From: Bin5 sp965221145 | Lineage (GTDB): Bacteria > Chloroflexota > Anaerolineae > Caldilineales > Caldilineaceae | NCBI GenBank assembly: GCA_965221145.1 | Contig: OZ244877.1 | Location: forward strand, 1,550,001-1,614,000 | Length of the DNA stretch: 64,000 bases | Reading direction: 5' to 3' | Shown here: in pieces, positions 17,627-26,653 of the stretch | Numbering within the stretch: position 1 is the first letter of the stretch | Layout of the letters: each line of letters begins with the position of its first letter | The notes under the pieces: generated by a model | The model's database searches: none | What the model saw: the letters and a program-made list of their open reading frames with translations, nothing else | What the model was told of the DNA's origin: nothing | Translations under genes and position numbers: made by a program

Positions 17627-18571
17627 ATGATTGACCTTCTTCAACTTCTCCACGAAGGCAAGATTACGATCAGTGAAGCCTATGCCGTGCAAGATGGCAA
17701 CACATCCAGCTTTCACTATGGTGACGACGACGTTGTCGACTGGCTCGCGGCATTCGGGTTTTCAAAGGATGAGCTGAAGATTACTGGCCTCGAAGAGATG
17801 GTTCGGCTACGCTACGAAGGCTGGCCAAAGACATGCGCGCAATGCATTCTGCCACTGGACTACAAGACTGAACATTGGTCGGATCGGTCAAGGCTCGACG
17901 GGGAGATATGGCTGATACATTCCTCCTGCAGTGAGGAGTGGGCGAAGGGTAGATGGAAGTCTGCCGTGGACGCCCTGGCCAGGGCTGGAACAAACGATGA
18001 ACAGATTCGGACCCTCCTGGCCGACTTTCCCGCTATGCTGTCTGAGTCGGAAGAGGAATCTGAGCGCAGAGCGAATTCTTGCAACGGCTTGGCCGATTTT
18101 CTAACGCCGGAGCAGTCACAACGATCGCAGATCATCGACCTGATCGCTCTGCTCCATGACGGAAAAATCACGCTCAACGAGGCCGACAACATATTCAGCA
18201 ACGCCACCGCTCAGATTCCCATTGCCGAAGGTGATCCGAATTTTTGGGCAGCCCCCTTGGTCCTTTCTCGACACGAGGCAAGAGCAATAGTACACGCGGC
18301 TGGCCCAGAGGAAGTGTTGCTTTTTCGCTATCAAGGCTGGCCGACGATTTGCGCCGAATGTAATCTTCCCTTGGACCGCGAGACAGATGATTGGCATTGC
18401 GATGTAGATAAAGACGGTAAGTTCTGTTTGCGCCATACGGACTGCTGGTCAGGCGATGGCCCGATGCAGAAAGGGTGGTACTTTGTGGTACACGCCCTGG
18501 AGAGAGCCGGCGTAAGCGCGGAAGAGATTCGCGCAGTCTTGGGCAACTCGCCGCCGAAAATGGAGCGTTGA
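17627..18571 (+). CDS. Protein of two tandem Cys/His repeats, function unknown
   Basis: The 314-aa soluble product is an internal duplication. Repeat 1 (residues 1-143) begins MIDLLQLLHEGKITISEA, and repeat 2 (about 168-314) begins IIDLIALLHDGKITLNEA. Each then has a Y-x-GWP-x-x-C-x2-C-x-LPLD stretch and, about 30 residues later, an H-x2-C (IHSSC, RHTDC). This suggests one zinc-binding knuckle per repeat. Each repeat closes with a helix of the type ALARAGTNDEQIRTLL / ALERAGVSAEEIRAVL. I know no family with this layout. Base composition is lower in G+C than the neighbours (about 48% in the 60 bases from 17641), hinting at transfer. The ATG has only a weak ribosome site (GAGACAG). Confidence 0.7.
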   Translation: MIDLLQLLHEGKITISEAYAVQDGNTSSFHYGDDDVVDWLAAFGFSKDELKITGLEEMVRLRYEGWPKTCAQCILPLDYKTEHWSDRSRLDGEIWLIHSSCSEEWAKGRWKSAVDALARAGTNDEQIRTLLADFPAMLSESEEESERRANSCNGLADFLTPEQSQRSQIIDLIALLHDGKITLNEADNIFSNATAQIPIAEGDPNFWAAPLVLSRHEARAIVHAAGPEEVLLFRYQGWPTICAECNLPLDRETDDWHCDVDKDGKFCLRHTDCWSGDGPMQKGWYFVVHALERAGVSAEEIRAVLGNSPPKMER

Positions 18572-18664
18572 GAAAAACGCGAGTTTATGCGATTATAGAA
18601 TCGTCTATCTTTCCCCTTTCGGCATTGATGCCAATTCTGGCCTTACACAAGGAGACAGAAGATC

Positions 18665-19000
18665 ATGGACGATCTGCGTTCTTTGGGTTCACAGTCGTAT
18701 CGCATCATTGCGCTCGCGCTTCTAACCGGCCTGATCCATCTCTACCTGGGTGTTCAAGGCGGGATTCCGCTCTTTATCCTCAACGGCCTTGGATTCATTG
18801 CGCTGGTCGCCGGTCTCTATTTTCTCCCCCAACTGGCAAACTGGAGACTCCACCTCCGCTGGGCCTTGGTGGCCTATACAGCGATTACGATCATCGCCTA
18901 TTTCGTGGTCAATAGTCAGCCATTTGACAGCTGGATAGGTCTGGTCACCAAGGCTATCGAGGTGATCTTAATCGTGCTGCTCTACTTGCAACAGAGGTAA
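18665..19000 (+). CDS. Small four-helix membrane protein
   Basis: This 111-aa product has four hydrophobic segments, at roughly residues 12-28, 34-52, 64-82 and 91-108, and no catalytic motif. The ATG follows a strong ribosome site (AAGGAGA). The next gene starts four bases after its stop, so the two are co-transcribed. I cannot name its function. Small four-helix proteins of this type are common, often unstudied, in Chloroflexota. Confidence 0.65.
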   Translation: MDDLRSLGSQSYRIIALALLTGLIHLYLGVQGGIPLFILNGLGFIALVAGLYFLPQLANWRLHLRWALVAYTAITIIAYFVVNSQPFDSWIGLVTKAIEVILIVLLYLQQR

Positions 19001-19004
19001 CGTC

Positions 19005-20051
19005 ATGCGCATCGAGGAACTGGAAACGCCGGTCGGCGTCGTCGATTTGAACCGTCTGTCCACCAATATCGAACGGCTACAGGCCTATCTGGACCGTCAC
19101 GACATCGACAACCGGCCCCACATCAAGACGCACCGCATTCCGGCCATCGCCCACATGCAGATGGAGGCGGGCGCGATCGGCATCACCTGCCAGACACTGG
19201 GCGAAGCGGAGGTGATGTGCAGCGCCGGCATCCACGACATCTTTTTGCCCTACAATCTGCTCAGCGCGGCCAAACTGAGGCGGCTGATGCTTTTGTCGCG
19301 GCGGGCCAGAATCAGCGTTACCGCAGACTCCGCCCGCACCGTGGCCGGTTACGCCGACGCGGCCGCGCAGGAAGGAACGGTTCTGCCAGTGCTAATCGAG
19401 ATGGATGGCGGCTACGAACGCTGTGGCGTGACTACGCCGGAGGGCGTGCGGGAATTGGCCCGGCAGATCGACGACGCGCCGCATCTGCATTTTGGCGGGC
19501 TGATGGTCTACCCATCCAACACGGAGTCTAACGCGTTCATGGCCGAGGCGAAGATGCTGCTGGCCCAGGATGGGCTGGCCGTTGAGCGCGTCAGTGGCGG
19601 CAGCTCCTTTTGCATGTGGCAGGCGCACGAGTTCACCGAGATGACCGAACATCGGGCGGGCATGTATGTCTACGGCGACCGCAATCTGGTCGATGCCGGC
19701 GCGATGACGCTTGATCAATGTTCCTATTTCGTCTTGGCGACCGTTGTCAGCAGGCCGACCGATGATCGCGTCGTGCTGGATTCGGGCAGCAAAGCGCTGG
19801 CAGCGGACAGCGCCCGACAGTCAGCCGGTCATGGCCTGATTGTCGAGCATCCCGAAGCCGAGATATTCAAGCTGTCGGAAGAGCACGGCCACGTGGACGT
19901 GTCCCGCTGCGGCCGCAAGCCGGAGATCGGCGACCGTGTCACGGTCCTCGTCAACCACTGCTGTGTCTCCAACAATCTCTTCCCGCGCATCGTCGGCCAT
20001 AGAGGCGGCGAGGTCGAACTGGAGTGGCCGATCCTGGCCAAGGGGTGGTGA
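19005..20051 (+). CDS. D-threonine aldolase / D-serine dehydratase-like PLP enzyme
   Basis: The 348-aa enzyme belongs to the fold-type III (alanine racemase-like) DSD1/D-threonine aldolase group, which acts on D-hydroxy amino acids. The PLP lysine is in RPHIKTHRIP near residue 45. The barrel strand ITCQTLGEAEVM and the LIEMDGGYERCGV stretch follow. The C-terminal beta domain holds the metal-binding pair in VNHCCVSNN (His-x-Cys, the form known from D-serine dehydratase). Aldolase versus dehydratase cannot be decided from sequence. It lies four bases downstream of the small membrane protein gene. Confidence 0.85.
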   Translation: MRIEELETPVGVVDLNRLSTNIERLQAYLDRHDIDNRPHIKTHRIPAIAHMQMEAGAIGITCQTLGEAEVMCSAGIHDIFLPYNLLSAAKLRRLMLLSRRARISVTADSARTVAGYADAAAQEGTVLPVLIEMDGGYERCGVTTPEGVRELARQIDDAPHLHFGGLMVYPSNTESNAFMAEAKMLLAQDGLAVERVSGGSSFCMWQAHEFTEMTEHRAGMYVYGDRNLVDAGAMTLDQCSYFVLATVVSRPTDDRVVLDSGSKALAADSARQSAGHGLIVEHPEAEIFKLSEEHGHVDVSRCGRKPEIGDRVTVLVNHCCVSNNLFPRIVGHRGGEVELEWPILAKGW

Positions 20052-20064
20052 GGGGGCGAATCTT

Positions 20065-20115
20065 CGTTCACATTGCGAACGCGCTGTGTCCGCACTGTCT
20101 ATTGCGTAGGGACAG
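20065..20115 (+). repeat. Diverged partial copy of the 29631/63800 repeat
   Basis: CGTTCACATTGCGAACG opens this copy, followed by a TGTCCGCACTGTC stretch and then ATTGCGTAGGGACAGG. The order matches the beginning of the longer copies at 29631 and 63800 (GTTCACATTGAGAAC, then ATTGCGTAAGGGCAGG). It sits between two convergent genes. Confidence 0.55.
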
Positions 20116-20164
20116 GAAGGACGCCCGCTTCTCCGGTTGGCAGTTCGTGCGAGCACAGAAGGCG

Positions 20165-22033
20165 TCAGAATGAAATGCCAAGCAAACTTGGTACGACGAC
20201 CACGACGATATACACCAGCAAGACCACAACTAGCACAAACCGCACTTTCGACCATGTGCTGAGCTTGCCGAACCAGTTTCCTCTGCGGGGACCGGGGGCT
20301 GGGATGTCGTCCGGCTGGAAGGTGGCACGGCGGCGCTGGGCGGAAGCGGTCGCAGGGTCTGTCGTCGGGCCGTCACTGACCCGGTGTCTGGGCACGCCAT
20401 GAAATTCCTGGTCCTCGGCGACCGGTTGGCTCAGCATCCGATTCAGATCGAAGGCAAGTGAAGGCAGGCGCGACTTGAGAGCGTCCAATCCCGGTTGCTC
20501 GATATAGAGTAGATCCAAGTCTGCGTCGGCGAACGCGCTCTGCCCGTATGGCTCATCAGACAGAATAGCCTTTTCGCCAAATATCTCTCCCTCTCCGCGG
20601 GTCCAACTACCGGTGCCGCTAAGAGGTTGCAGCCGCACAATCCCCTTCTCGATGAAGTATAGCGCATCGCTCGGCGCGCCGGCCCGATAGACCTGCTCGC
20701 CTTGACGAAAGTGGGCAAGGCGCAGATGGCGTGCGACTTCCCTGAGTTCGCGCGAGTTGAGGTTGGTAAGCAGCGGGAAGCGACGCAATCGCTCCTCGTC
20801 CATTGCCTCCTGCCGTGCGTTGGGACGGGAGGCGATTGCCTGATCGAGCGCCGAGCCAATCGCGGGATGGCGGCCCACCAGTTCTTCCAGGTCTGTTCTG
20901 TACAACACCCACAGATTGGTGTTGCGGAGGGCAGTGGTATTTTCCAAGCGGTCCTCGCCTGTCAGCAGGCTCATTGCCCCAAAGTAGTTGCCGACACTGA
21001 TGCGGGCCAACTCCTGGAGAACGCCGCTGTCGTTTTCCGCAGTCAACTCCACCTCACCATGATCGACGAGAAAGAGGGCATCGCTATTGTCGCCCAGGCG
21101 GTAAATCGACTCGCCCGCAGGAACGTGTTGGAGTACCAACCGCTGAACGATTGCGTGCAGGTTGGCCGGTTCCAGATGGGCAAAGATAGGTGTCTGCGCC
21201 AGACGTACAACCGCTTGGGTTTGATCGGCGACACTCAGGCGGCTGCGGCTGTGGCGGCCCAGCGTGCGGCGCAGCAAGGGAAACTGGCTGCTCAGGCTGT
21301 AAAATGTGGCCGCCGGCAACGTCCAGACAAGGCCGTCGTCCACGGCAAACGCGCTGGCATCGTGTGGTTTGTTGGTCAACAGAGGTAGGACCCCGAACAG
21401 AGTTCCCGGCTTGACCAGGATTGGGGTCGGGCTAGGCTCTTCCGGTGTAGGCGCCGGTTGCAACTCCAGCGTGCCCTTCTCCAACAGAAACAGCGCCTCG
21501 GCCTGATCTCCGGTCTGGTAGAGGAAGCTGCCCCGCCGGAGTTGGTGGGGTTGCATACTTCTGGCTAGAGGCCAAAGCACCTTGTGCGGCAGGTCGCCCA
21601 AGGCCCGTGTGTGGGCAAGTTGCTCGACCAGATAATCTTCCAACTGTGCGATCTGCTCGCCGAAGTTCTGGCTAAGTTTGATGCCGATATTGAATTGGCG
21701 CTGCAGCAGTTTACGCAGGTTGGAATCGGGCAAGGCCCACATCTGTACGTCTGAGGCGGCCACAGCGCTTGTGTTGTGGGCAAGGCCGCGCAGAAACTCT
21801 GCTTCTCCCAGCAGACTTCCAGGACCCAGCGTCGCCAGCACTGAGCCGTAGGGGTCTAGTAAGCGGACAAAGCCGTTGCGGATCAAGTAGAGTTCGTTGC
21901 AGGTCTCATCGCTGCGGTAAACGGTTGCGCCGCTTGGTTGACTCTCTTGGCGGAGAATCAATACGATCTCCTGTAACTCTTCGTCTGACAAGCTCTGAAA
22001 AAGTGGCGTTGCGCGCAGAAATTCGACAGACAT
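20165..22033 (-). CDS. Membrane-tailed protein with four cyclic-nucleotide-binding-like domains
   Basis: The 622-aa product is a string of CAP-type cNMP-binding-like domains. They lie at about residues 1-125, 155-260, 280-390 and 415-530, with starts at FLRATPLFQSLSDEEL, SMQPHQLRRGSFLYQTGDQA, IFAHLEPANLHAIVQRL and FPLLTNLNSRELREVARHL. A Pro/Arg-rich linker follows. The C-terminus is one membrane helix of about 20 residues (LVVVLLVYIVVVVV), so the domains probably face the cytoplasm as a tail-anchored sensor. No helix-turn-helix, kinase or cyclase is present. The classic cNMP phosphate-binding Arg motif is not obvious, so several domains may not bind nucleotide. I chose ATG 22033 because AAAGGAG lies seven bases upstream; an in-frame start exists at 22108. 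Confidence 0.8.
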   Translation of the reverse strand: MSVEFLRATPLFQSLSDEELQEIVLILRQESQPSGATVYRSDETCNELYLIRNGFVRLLDPYGSVLATLGPGSLLGEAEFLRGLAHNTSAVAASDVQMWALPDSNLRKLLQRQFNIGIKLSQNFGEQIAQLEDYLVEQLAHTRALGDLPHKVLWPLARSMQPHQLRRGSFLYQTGDQAEALFLLEKGTLELQPAPTPEEPSPTPILVKPGTLFGVLPLLTNKPHDASAFAVDDGLVWTLPAATFYSLSSQFPLLRRTLGRHSRSRLSVADQTQAVVRLAQTPIFAHLEPANLHAIVQRLVLQHVPAGESIYRLGDNSDALFLVDHGEVELTAENDSGVLQELARISVGNYFGAMSLLTGEDRLENTTALRNTNLWVLYRTDLEELVGRHPAIGSALDQAIASRPNARQEAMDEERLRRFPLLTNLNSRELREVARHLRLAHFRQGEQVYRAGAPSDALYFIEKGIVRLQPLSGTGSWTRGEGEIFGEKAILSDEPYGQSAFADADLDLLYIEQPGLDALKSRLPSLAFDLNRMLSQPVAEDQEFHGVPRHRVSDGPTTDPATASAQRRRATFQPDDIPAPGPRRGNWFGKLSTWSKVRFVLVVVLLVYIVVVVVPSLLGISF

Positions 22034-22670
<637 letters not shown>

Positions 22671-22678
22671 CTGGACAA

Positions 22679-22708
22679 AGTATAGCGGTTTGGGACGGGT
22701 TCAGTCAA
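22679..22708 (-). promoter_or_regulatory. Promoter of tRNA-Leu
   Basis: On the minus strand, TTGACT (22708-22703) and TATACT (22684-22679) are separated by 18 bases. The -10 box ends eight bases before the mature tRNA 5' end, so the 5' leader should be only a few bases long. Confidence 0.7.
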
Positions 22709-22865
22709 ATGGAGTCGAGCTACGTCCGAAATTTTTGCCGCAACTCAATCCGCCTGAATCCGAACCGGACGGTGCAGCGATGTCTGCCATGCGGGCTGTT
22801 GCACCACAGGAAAGAGGGCTGGAAGGCCGCACGGTCTGCCGTTGGGGCGTCAAAGCGGGCAGGAA

Positions 22866-23456
22866 ATGAACTTGGACGATCTGATCGAACGCTCGCAGCA
22901 AGGAGACCTCGAGGCGTTCAACCAACTGGTAATCGAATATCAAGGGGTTGGCTTCAATGTCGCCTACCGTCTGCTCGATGACGCTGATTCGGCCGCGGAT
23001 GCAATGCAGGACAGTTTCGTCAAGGCGTTTCGGGGCCTGGAGAACTACCGGGGCGGCAGCTTCCGCGGCTGGTTGATCCGCATTGTCGTCAACACCTGTT
23101 ACGATCATCTGCGCCATCGAAAGCGGAAACCGGCCGACAGCCTGGATGACATGCCCGTGGAAGAGGATTACGTTACGGAGTTGAGGGACCGCAGCGAATC
23201 TCCCCACGATTTCGTCGAACGGCGAGAACTTGAGGCATTGCTTGGGGCGGCCATTACGTCCTTGCCGGAAGTTCTGCGCACGACGATTGTTCTACGCGAC
23301 GTCGAAGGATACGCCTACGAGGAGATTGCGGAGATTACAAGCGTCGCAGTAGGTACGGTCAAGTCGCGCATCAATCGCGGCCGCGGCCGCGTGCGCGACT
23401 ATTTGAGCAAACACGCGGAACTTTTGCCAGCGCATTATCGTCATTCAGTGAAGTAG
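22866..23456 (+). CDS. ECF-type RNA polymerase sigma factor
   Basis: The 196-aa sigma factor directs RNA polymerase to a stress regulon. Region 2 covers about residues 5-85, with FNVAYRLLDDADSAADAMQD, the DSFVKAFRGL segment and the -10 recognition part ending SFRGWLIRIVVNTCYDHLR. Region 4 (about 125-185) has the LPEVLRTTIVLRDVEGYAYE helix and the IAEITSVAVGTVKSRINRGR helix-turn-helix. I chose ATG 22866, after AGGAA; an upstream TTG (22842) is in frame but would add only eight residues. The gene downstream encodes a probable membrane regulator, the usual ECF arrangement. Confidence 0.92.
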   Translation: MNLDDLIERSQQGDLEAFNQLVIEYQGVGFNVAYRLLDDADSAADAMQDSFVKAFRGLENYRGGSFRGWLIRIVVNTCYDHLRHRKRKPADSLDDMPVEEDYVTELRDRSESPHDFVERRELEALLGAAITSLPEVLRTTIVLRDVEGYAYEEIAEITSVAVGTVKSRINRGRGRVRDYLSKHAELLPAHYRHSVK

Positions 23457-23588
23457 GGGAGTTTGATCTGCTGGCTCGGATGTCAGTTCAGGAATGGAAG
23501 TTTGCTAGAGATCGCGGGAGCCGGTTTTTTTCGCGGTCAGTCCACCTTATCGTCTTGACAGGACTGTGGCAACACAGAGCAAGCAAGT

Positions 23589-24539
23589 ATGGCGCTTCAG
23601 TTTTCGAATTCGATCGATGAAGAGTTGATTGCGGCTTATGTAGACGGAGACGTCTCAGCCGAGGAACGACAGCGCGTCGAGGCGGCCATGGCGGTCAATG
23701 AGCAGATCGCCTGGGAAGTGAATACGCTGCGCCAGACGGTCGAACTATTGCACGATATGCCAAGAGTCGCTCTGCCGCGGTCATTCGTCCTCACGGAGGA
23801 TCAGGTAAAAGATGTGGTGCAGGCGCGGCGCAGTCACGCCCGCGTCCCCCCTGCCGTCGAGGTCGAAGCGCCCGCCGAATCTGCGTGGCAGCGTCTCCTG
23901 GAATTTCTGTATGGCGGCAATCCGGTGTTTCGCAATGCCGCGGCGCTGGCGGCTGTCTTGCTGCTGCTGGTTGTCGTAGCAGAGATTCCATTGCAACAGA
24001 GCCAAGTCAGCAGTCCCCCCGCCTTGAACGGCCAACTCTCAGGGGCGTCTTCAACGCCCCAAATCCAAGTGACGGTCGTCGGAGAACCCTTCTCGCGGAT
24101 GGCTGGCGCCGAAAGCAATGAGCCAGCGACAGGTGAGCAAGTTGCCGATTCCGAAGATAACGTGACGTCTATGGAAGGCACTTCGGTCCAAGAGAGTGGG
24201 GAGACCTCAACCGGCTTTGACGTAATGAGCACGGGCGAGGGCGACACCGCGACCGTCGTTCCGACGCCGCAGCAGGTTGTCAAGGCCGAGGAGCAACCTG
24301 CGATCACCGCCGCCCCGACAACTGCACAGTCCGCCCAGGAAGAGTCAAATCCCACGTCATCTACAGACGGCCCGAACGCGCCTGTCGAACCCGAAAGAGA
24401 GAGCGAAGAAAGGTCCCGTTCCTCCCTGCTGACTCTTCTCGCCTATGCACGCAACCTCCTCATCGTAGCGGTCATTGTGTTCTTGCTGCTCAGCCGCTTC
24501 ATACCCCGAGGCAACCGTGCCGGAACTGCCGGAAGTTGA
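23589..24539 (+). CDS. Probable membrane anti-sigma factor
   Basis: The 316-aa product begins with a short helical domain (about 1-80, containing DEELIAAYVDGDVSAEERQR), typical of anti-sigma N-termini. The zinc-ligand His-x3-Cys-x2-Cys motif is absent. One membrane helix follows at about residues 118-136 (AAALAAVLLLLVVVAEI). Then comes a long Ser/Thr/Glu/Pro-rich region and a second hydrophobic segment at about 288-308. It lies 132 bases after the ECF sigma gene on the same strand. The anti-sigma role is inferred from position and architecture. Its last 23 bases overlap the mutM start. Confidence 0.7.
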   Translation: MALQFSNSIDEELIAAYVDGDVSAEERQRVEAAMAVNEQIAWEVNTLRQTVELLHDMPRVALPRSFVLTEDQVKDVVQARRSHARVPPAVEVEAPAESAWQRLLEFLYGGNPVFRNAAALAAVLLLLVVVAEIPLQQSQVSSPPALNGQLSGASSTPQIQVTVVGEPFSRMAGAESNEPATGEQVADSEDNVTSMEGTSVQESGETSTGFDVMSTGEGDTATVVPTPQQVVKAEEQPAITAAPTTAQSAQEESNPTSSTDGPNAPVEPERESEERSRSSLLTLLAYARNLLIVAVIVFLLLSRFIPRGNRAGTAGS

Positions 24540-25386
24540 AACCTACGTGCGGGCGCTTGCGCCTCTCCTGGGTGGAAAGACGATCCTGGCGGCGGAGGTG
24601 CGTTGGCCCCGCACGATCGCCGCGCCTGACGCGTCGCTCTTCCCGGATTTGATCCGCGGGCGGCACTTTATTTCTTTTGGGCGGCGGGGCAAGTACATGC
24701 TGTTCGGCCTGGACAGCAGCGAGACACTCGTCGTGCATCTGCGCATGACCGGCGAACTGCGGCTCCTTGCGCCAACCGCGCCCAGGCAGAAAATTGACCC
24801 GCAAGCGAGCGAACCTGGCCCGGCAACGGCGAGAGCGCCTGTTGACAAGCACACCCATGTTCGTTTCGAATTGGACACGGGCGAGGAGCTGAGGTATCGG
24901 GACCCCCGCAAGTTCGGGCGCATCTGGCTGGTGGCGGATGCGGAAACTGTCGTGGGGAAGCTCGGCCCGGAGCCTTTGGCAGCGGAGTATGCGCCCCAAT
25001 CCCTGGCGCAGGCTCTGGCCCGTCGCAAGTCAGCTGTAAAGGGGCTGCTGCTCAACCAGACGGTGGTGGCCGGCGTTGGCAACATTTATGCCGATGAAGC
25101 CCTATTTCGAGCGCAGATCGATCCCCGCCGCGCTGGCGGTCAACTCGCCGCCGAGGAGATAACACGGCTACATCAGGCTTTGCGGGATGTCTTGCAAGCG
25201 GGAATCGAGGCCCAGGGCAGTTCACTGCGAAACTATGCGCCGCCGACTGGGGGCAAGGGTGGTTTTCAGGAGCAGTTCCAGGTTTTCCGCCGCGGCGGTG
25301 AGCCGTGTTTTCACTGCAACACGCCAATTAGCCGCATCGTCCTCAACCAGCGCAGCACACATTTCTGCCCCGCATGCCAGAAGTAA
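24517..25386 (+). CDS. mutM: Formamidopyrimidine-DNA glycosylase
   Basis: The 289-aa bifunctional glycosylase/AP lyase removes 8-oxoguanine and formamidopyrimidines from DNA. It begins with the required PELPEVET, with catalytic Pro and Glu directly after the initiator Met, which fixes the start at GTG 24517. The catalytic Lys is in FGRRGKYMLF. The helix-two-turn-helix shows LLNQTVVAGVGNIYADEALF. The C-terminal zinc finger is C-x2-C-x16-C-x2-C, with its Arg in NQRSTHFCPAC. An insertion near residues 85-110 is longer than usual. The start lies inside the 3' end of the preceding gene. Confidence 0.95.
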   Translation: MPELPEVETYVRALAPLLGGKTILAAEVRWPRTIAAPDASLFPDLIRGRHFISFGRRGKYMLFGLDSSETLVVHLRMTGELRLLAPTAPRQKIDPQASEPGPATARAPVDKHTHVRFELDTGEELRYRDPRKFGRIWLVADAETVVGKLGPEPLAAEYAPQSLAQALARRKSAVKGLLLNQTVVAGVGNIYADEALFRAQIDPRRAGGQLAAEEITRLHQALRDVLQAGIEAQGSSLRNYAPPTGGKGGFQEQFQVFRRGGEPCFHCNTPISRIVLNQRSTHFCPACQK

Positions 25387-25422
25387 GCGGGGAGTAGGAC
25401 AACCAACGATTGAACGCCAAAC

Positions 25423-25452
25423 CCAGGCGAAGGTAAGTAGCGCCGCGCCTGG
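25423..25452. terminator. Possible bidirectional hairpin between convergent genes
   Basis: CCAGGCG (25423-25429) pairs with CGCCTGG (25446-25452) around a 16-base loop, between mutM and the convergent SIMPL gene. There is no T-run on either side, so terminator function is uncertain. Confidence 0.3.
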
Positions 25453-25484
25453 CTGTGGAGATACCGACGGCACGAACTGTGAGC

Positions 25485-26213
25485 TTACGGCTCGACGGGA
25501 AAAGTTACTCTCAGAATCGTGCCCACCTCTACTTCCGATGCAGTGTTCGCCAACATGAAGGCATAGCTGCTCACCAATGAGTTAAAGGCGCTCTCCATCT
25601 CCTTGCAACCGGATGGGAGGTAGTCCTCAGAGACGGCCAGGACCCCTTGCCCCAGCGTCATGTTCAGCAGACCGGCCACACGCGCAGCCCGCTCCTGCGC
25701 GTCTTTGAAAGCGGCCTGGATGGCCAATTCCTCCAGCGCGTAGCAGTCCTCAACCATGAATGCAACCTGCATGGAATGGATGACCGGTCCACGTTTTGCC
25801 TTAAGATCATCCTGCAAAGTCTGTAGAAAATCACGCAGATTGTCTGGCTCATCATGAGTGAAGGCGACTTCACTCGTAAGCCCTCCGGGCCCGGCAAAGC
25901 TGTGACTGAAGAGATTTATCTTGATTGTATCCTCATTGATGCCGCTTTCAACCAGCAGATCCCGAACCAATATCAGATCGTCAGGATCAACCAGAAGAAG
26001 CTCAGGGCCACTGATTCCGTAGCTGGTATGGGTACTCGTAAACAGATGGACTCGGACGGCATTCGGGGCGGCAGAGGCATAGCCGTAGCCTGTAACTGTA
26101 ATGCTCGGAACTGGGTCTTCCGAATCCTCGTGCGCCAGCGGCGCAGCATAACTTGCGGTCGGTACCACAAGGAGCGCCAGCACGAACAGTACGCTAAACA
26201 AGATGTTCTTCAT
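25485..26213 (-). CDS. SIMPL-domain (DUF541) secreted protein
   Basis: The 242-aa product has a clear signal peptide (residues 1-24, cleavage after SYAAP-like Ala). The DUF541/SIMPL fold follows, with ITVTGYGYASAAPNAVRVHL at its start and alternating strands and helices thereafter. Such proteins are exported; their biochemical role is poorly defined, with links to oxidative stress in BP26 and YggE relatives. I chose the ATG at 26213, which has GGAG seven bases upstream, over an ATG four codons earlier. It is convergent with mutM. Confidence 0.85.
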   Translation of the reverse strand: MKNILFSVLFVLALLVVPTASYAAPLAHEDSEDPVPSITVTGYGYASAAPNAVRVHLFTSTHTSYGISGPELLLVDPDDLILVRDLLVESGINEDTIKINLFSHSFAGPGGLTSEVAFTHDEPDNLRDFLQTLQDDLKAKRGPVIHSMQVAFMVEDCYALEELAIQAAFKDAQERAARVAGLLNMTLGQGVLAVSEDYLPSGCKEMESAFNSLVSSYAFMLANTASEVEVGTILRVTFPVEP

Positions 26214-26349
26214 CTGATACTCCATTCAACCCGCGTCCGGGGCCATGTACTGCGGGGTCCATTGGTGATGATCCGAAGATTGCGGCGGTGAATCACAGTG
26301 CAAGTGCTCGAATTAGGGAATCTATTACCTGCCGCCGGGTTTACGCGAC

Positions 26350-26571
26350 CTATCCTGGGGTGTGGCGTCGCTTCGCTTCCGCCAACTCCTTTTCCAACGC
26401 TGACTTACGTGCCACTTCGGCCTCTTTGCCTTCGGCCAAGGCCCGGTCCCAGCGGGATTGATAGTTGGCGTCGAAGGTCGTGCCCCGCGATGGCCCAAAA
26501 ATGTAGGCCGCGGCCGCGCCGAGCGCCGCGCCGATAAGCAGGCCGACTACAAGATTCTCAGCTTTGCCCAC
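26350..26571 (-). CDS. YtxH-like small membrane protein
   Basis: This 73-aa protein has one Gly/Ala-rich membrane helix at residues 7-24 (LVVGLLIGAALGAAAAYIFG), then a charged helical tail. This is the layout of YtxH-family envelope proteins, which are often induced by general stress. The start is GTG 26571 with a perfect AGGAGG eight bases upstream. It lies downstream of the PspC-type gene on the same strand, which suits an envelope-stress theme. Confidence 0.65.
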   Translation of the reverse strand: MGKAENLVVGLLIGAALGAAAAYIFGPSRGTTFDANYQSRWDRALAEGKEAEVARKSALEKELAEAKRRHTPG

Positions 26572-26653
26572 AGCGAAGTCCTCCTGGCCCGATTGCGACT
26601 AGTCGCGGGCAGTTTTCGTTTTCCCGAATGGATTCGAGGAGCCTGGCAGCGCC

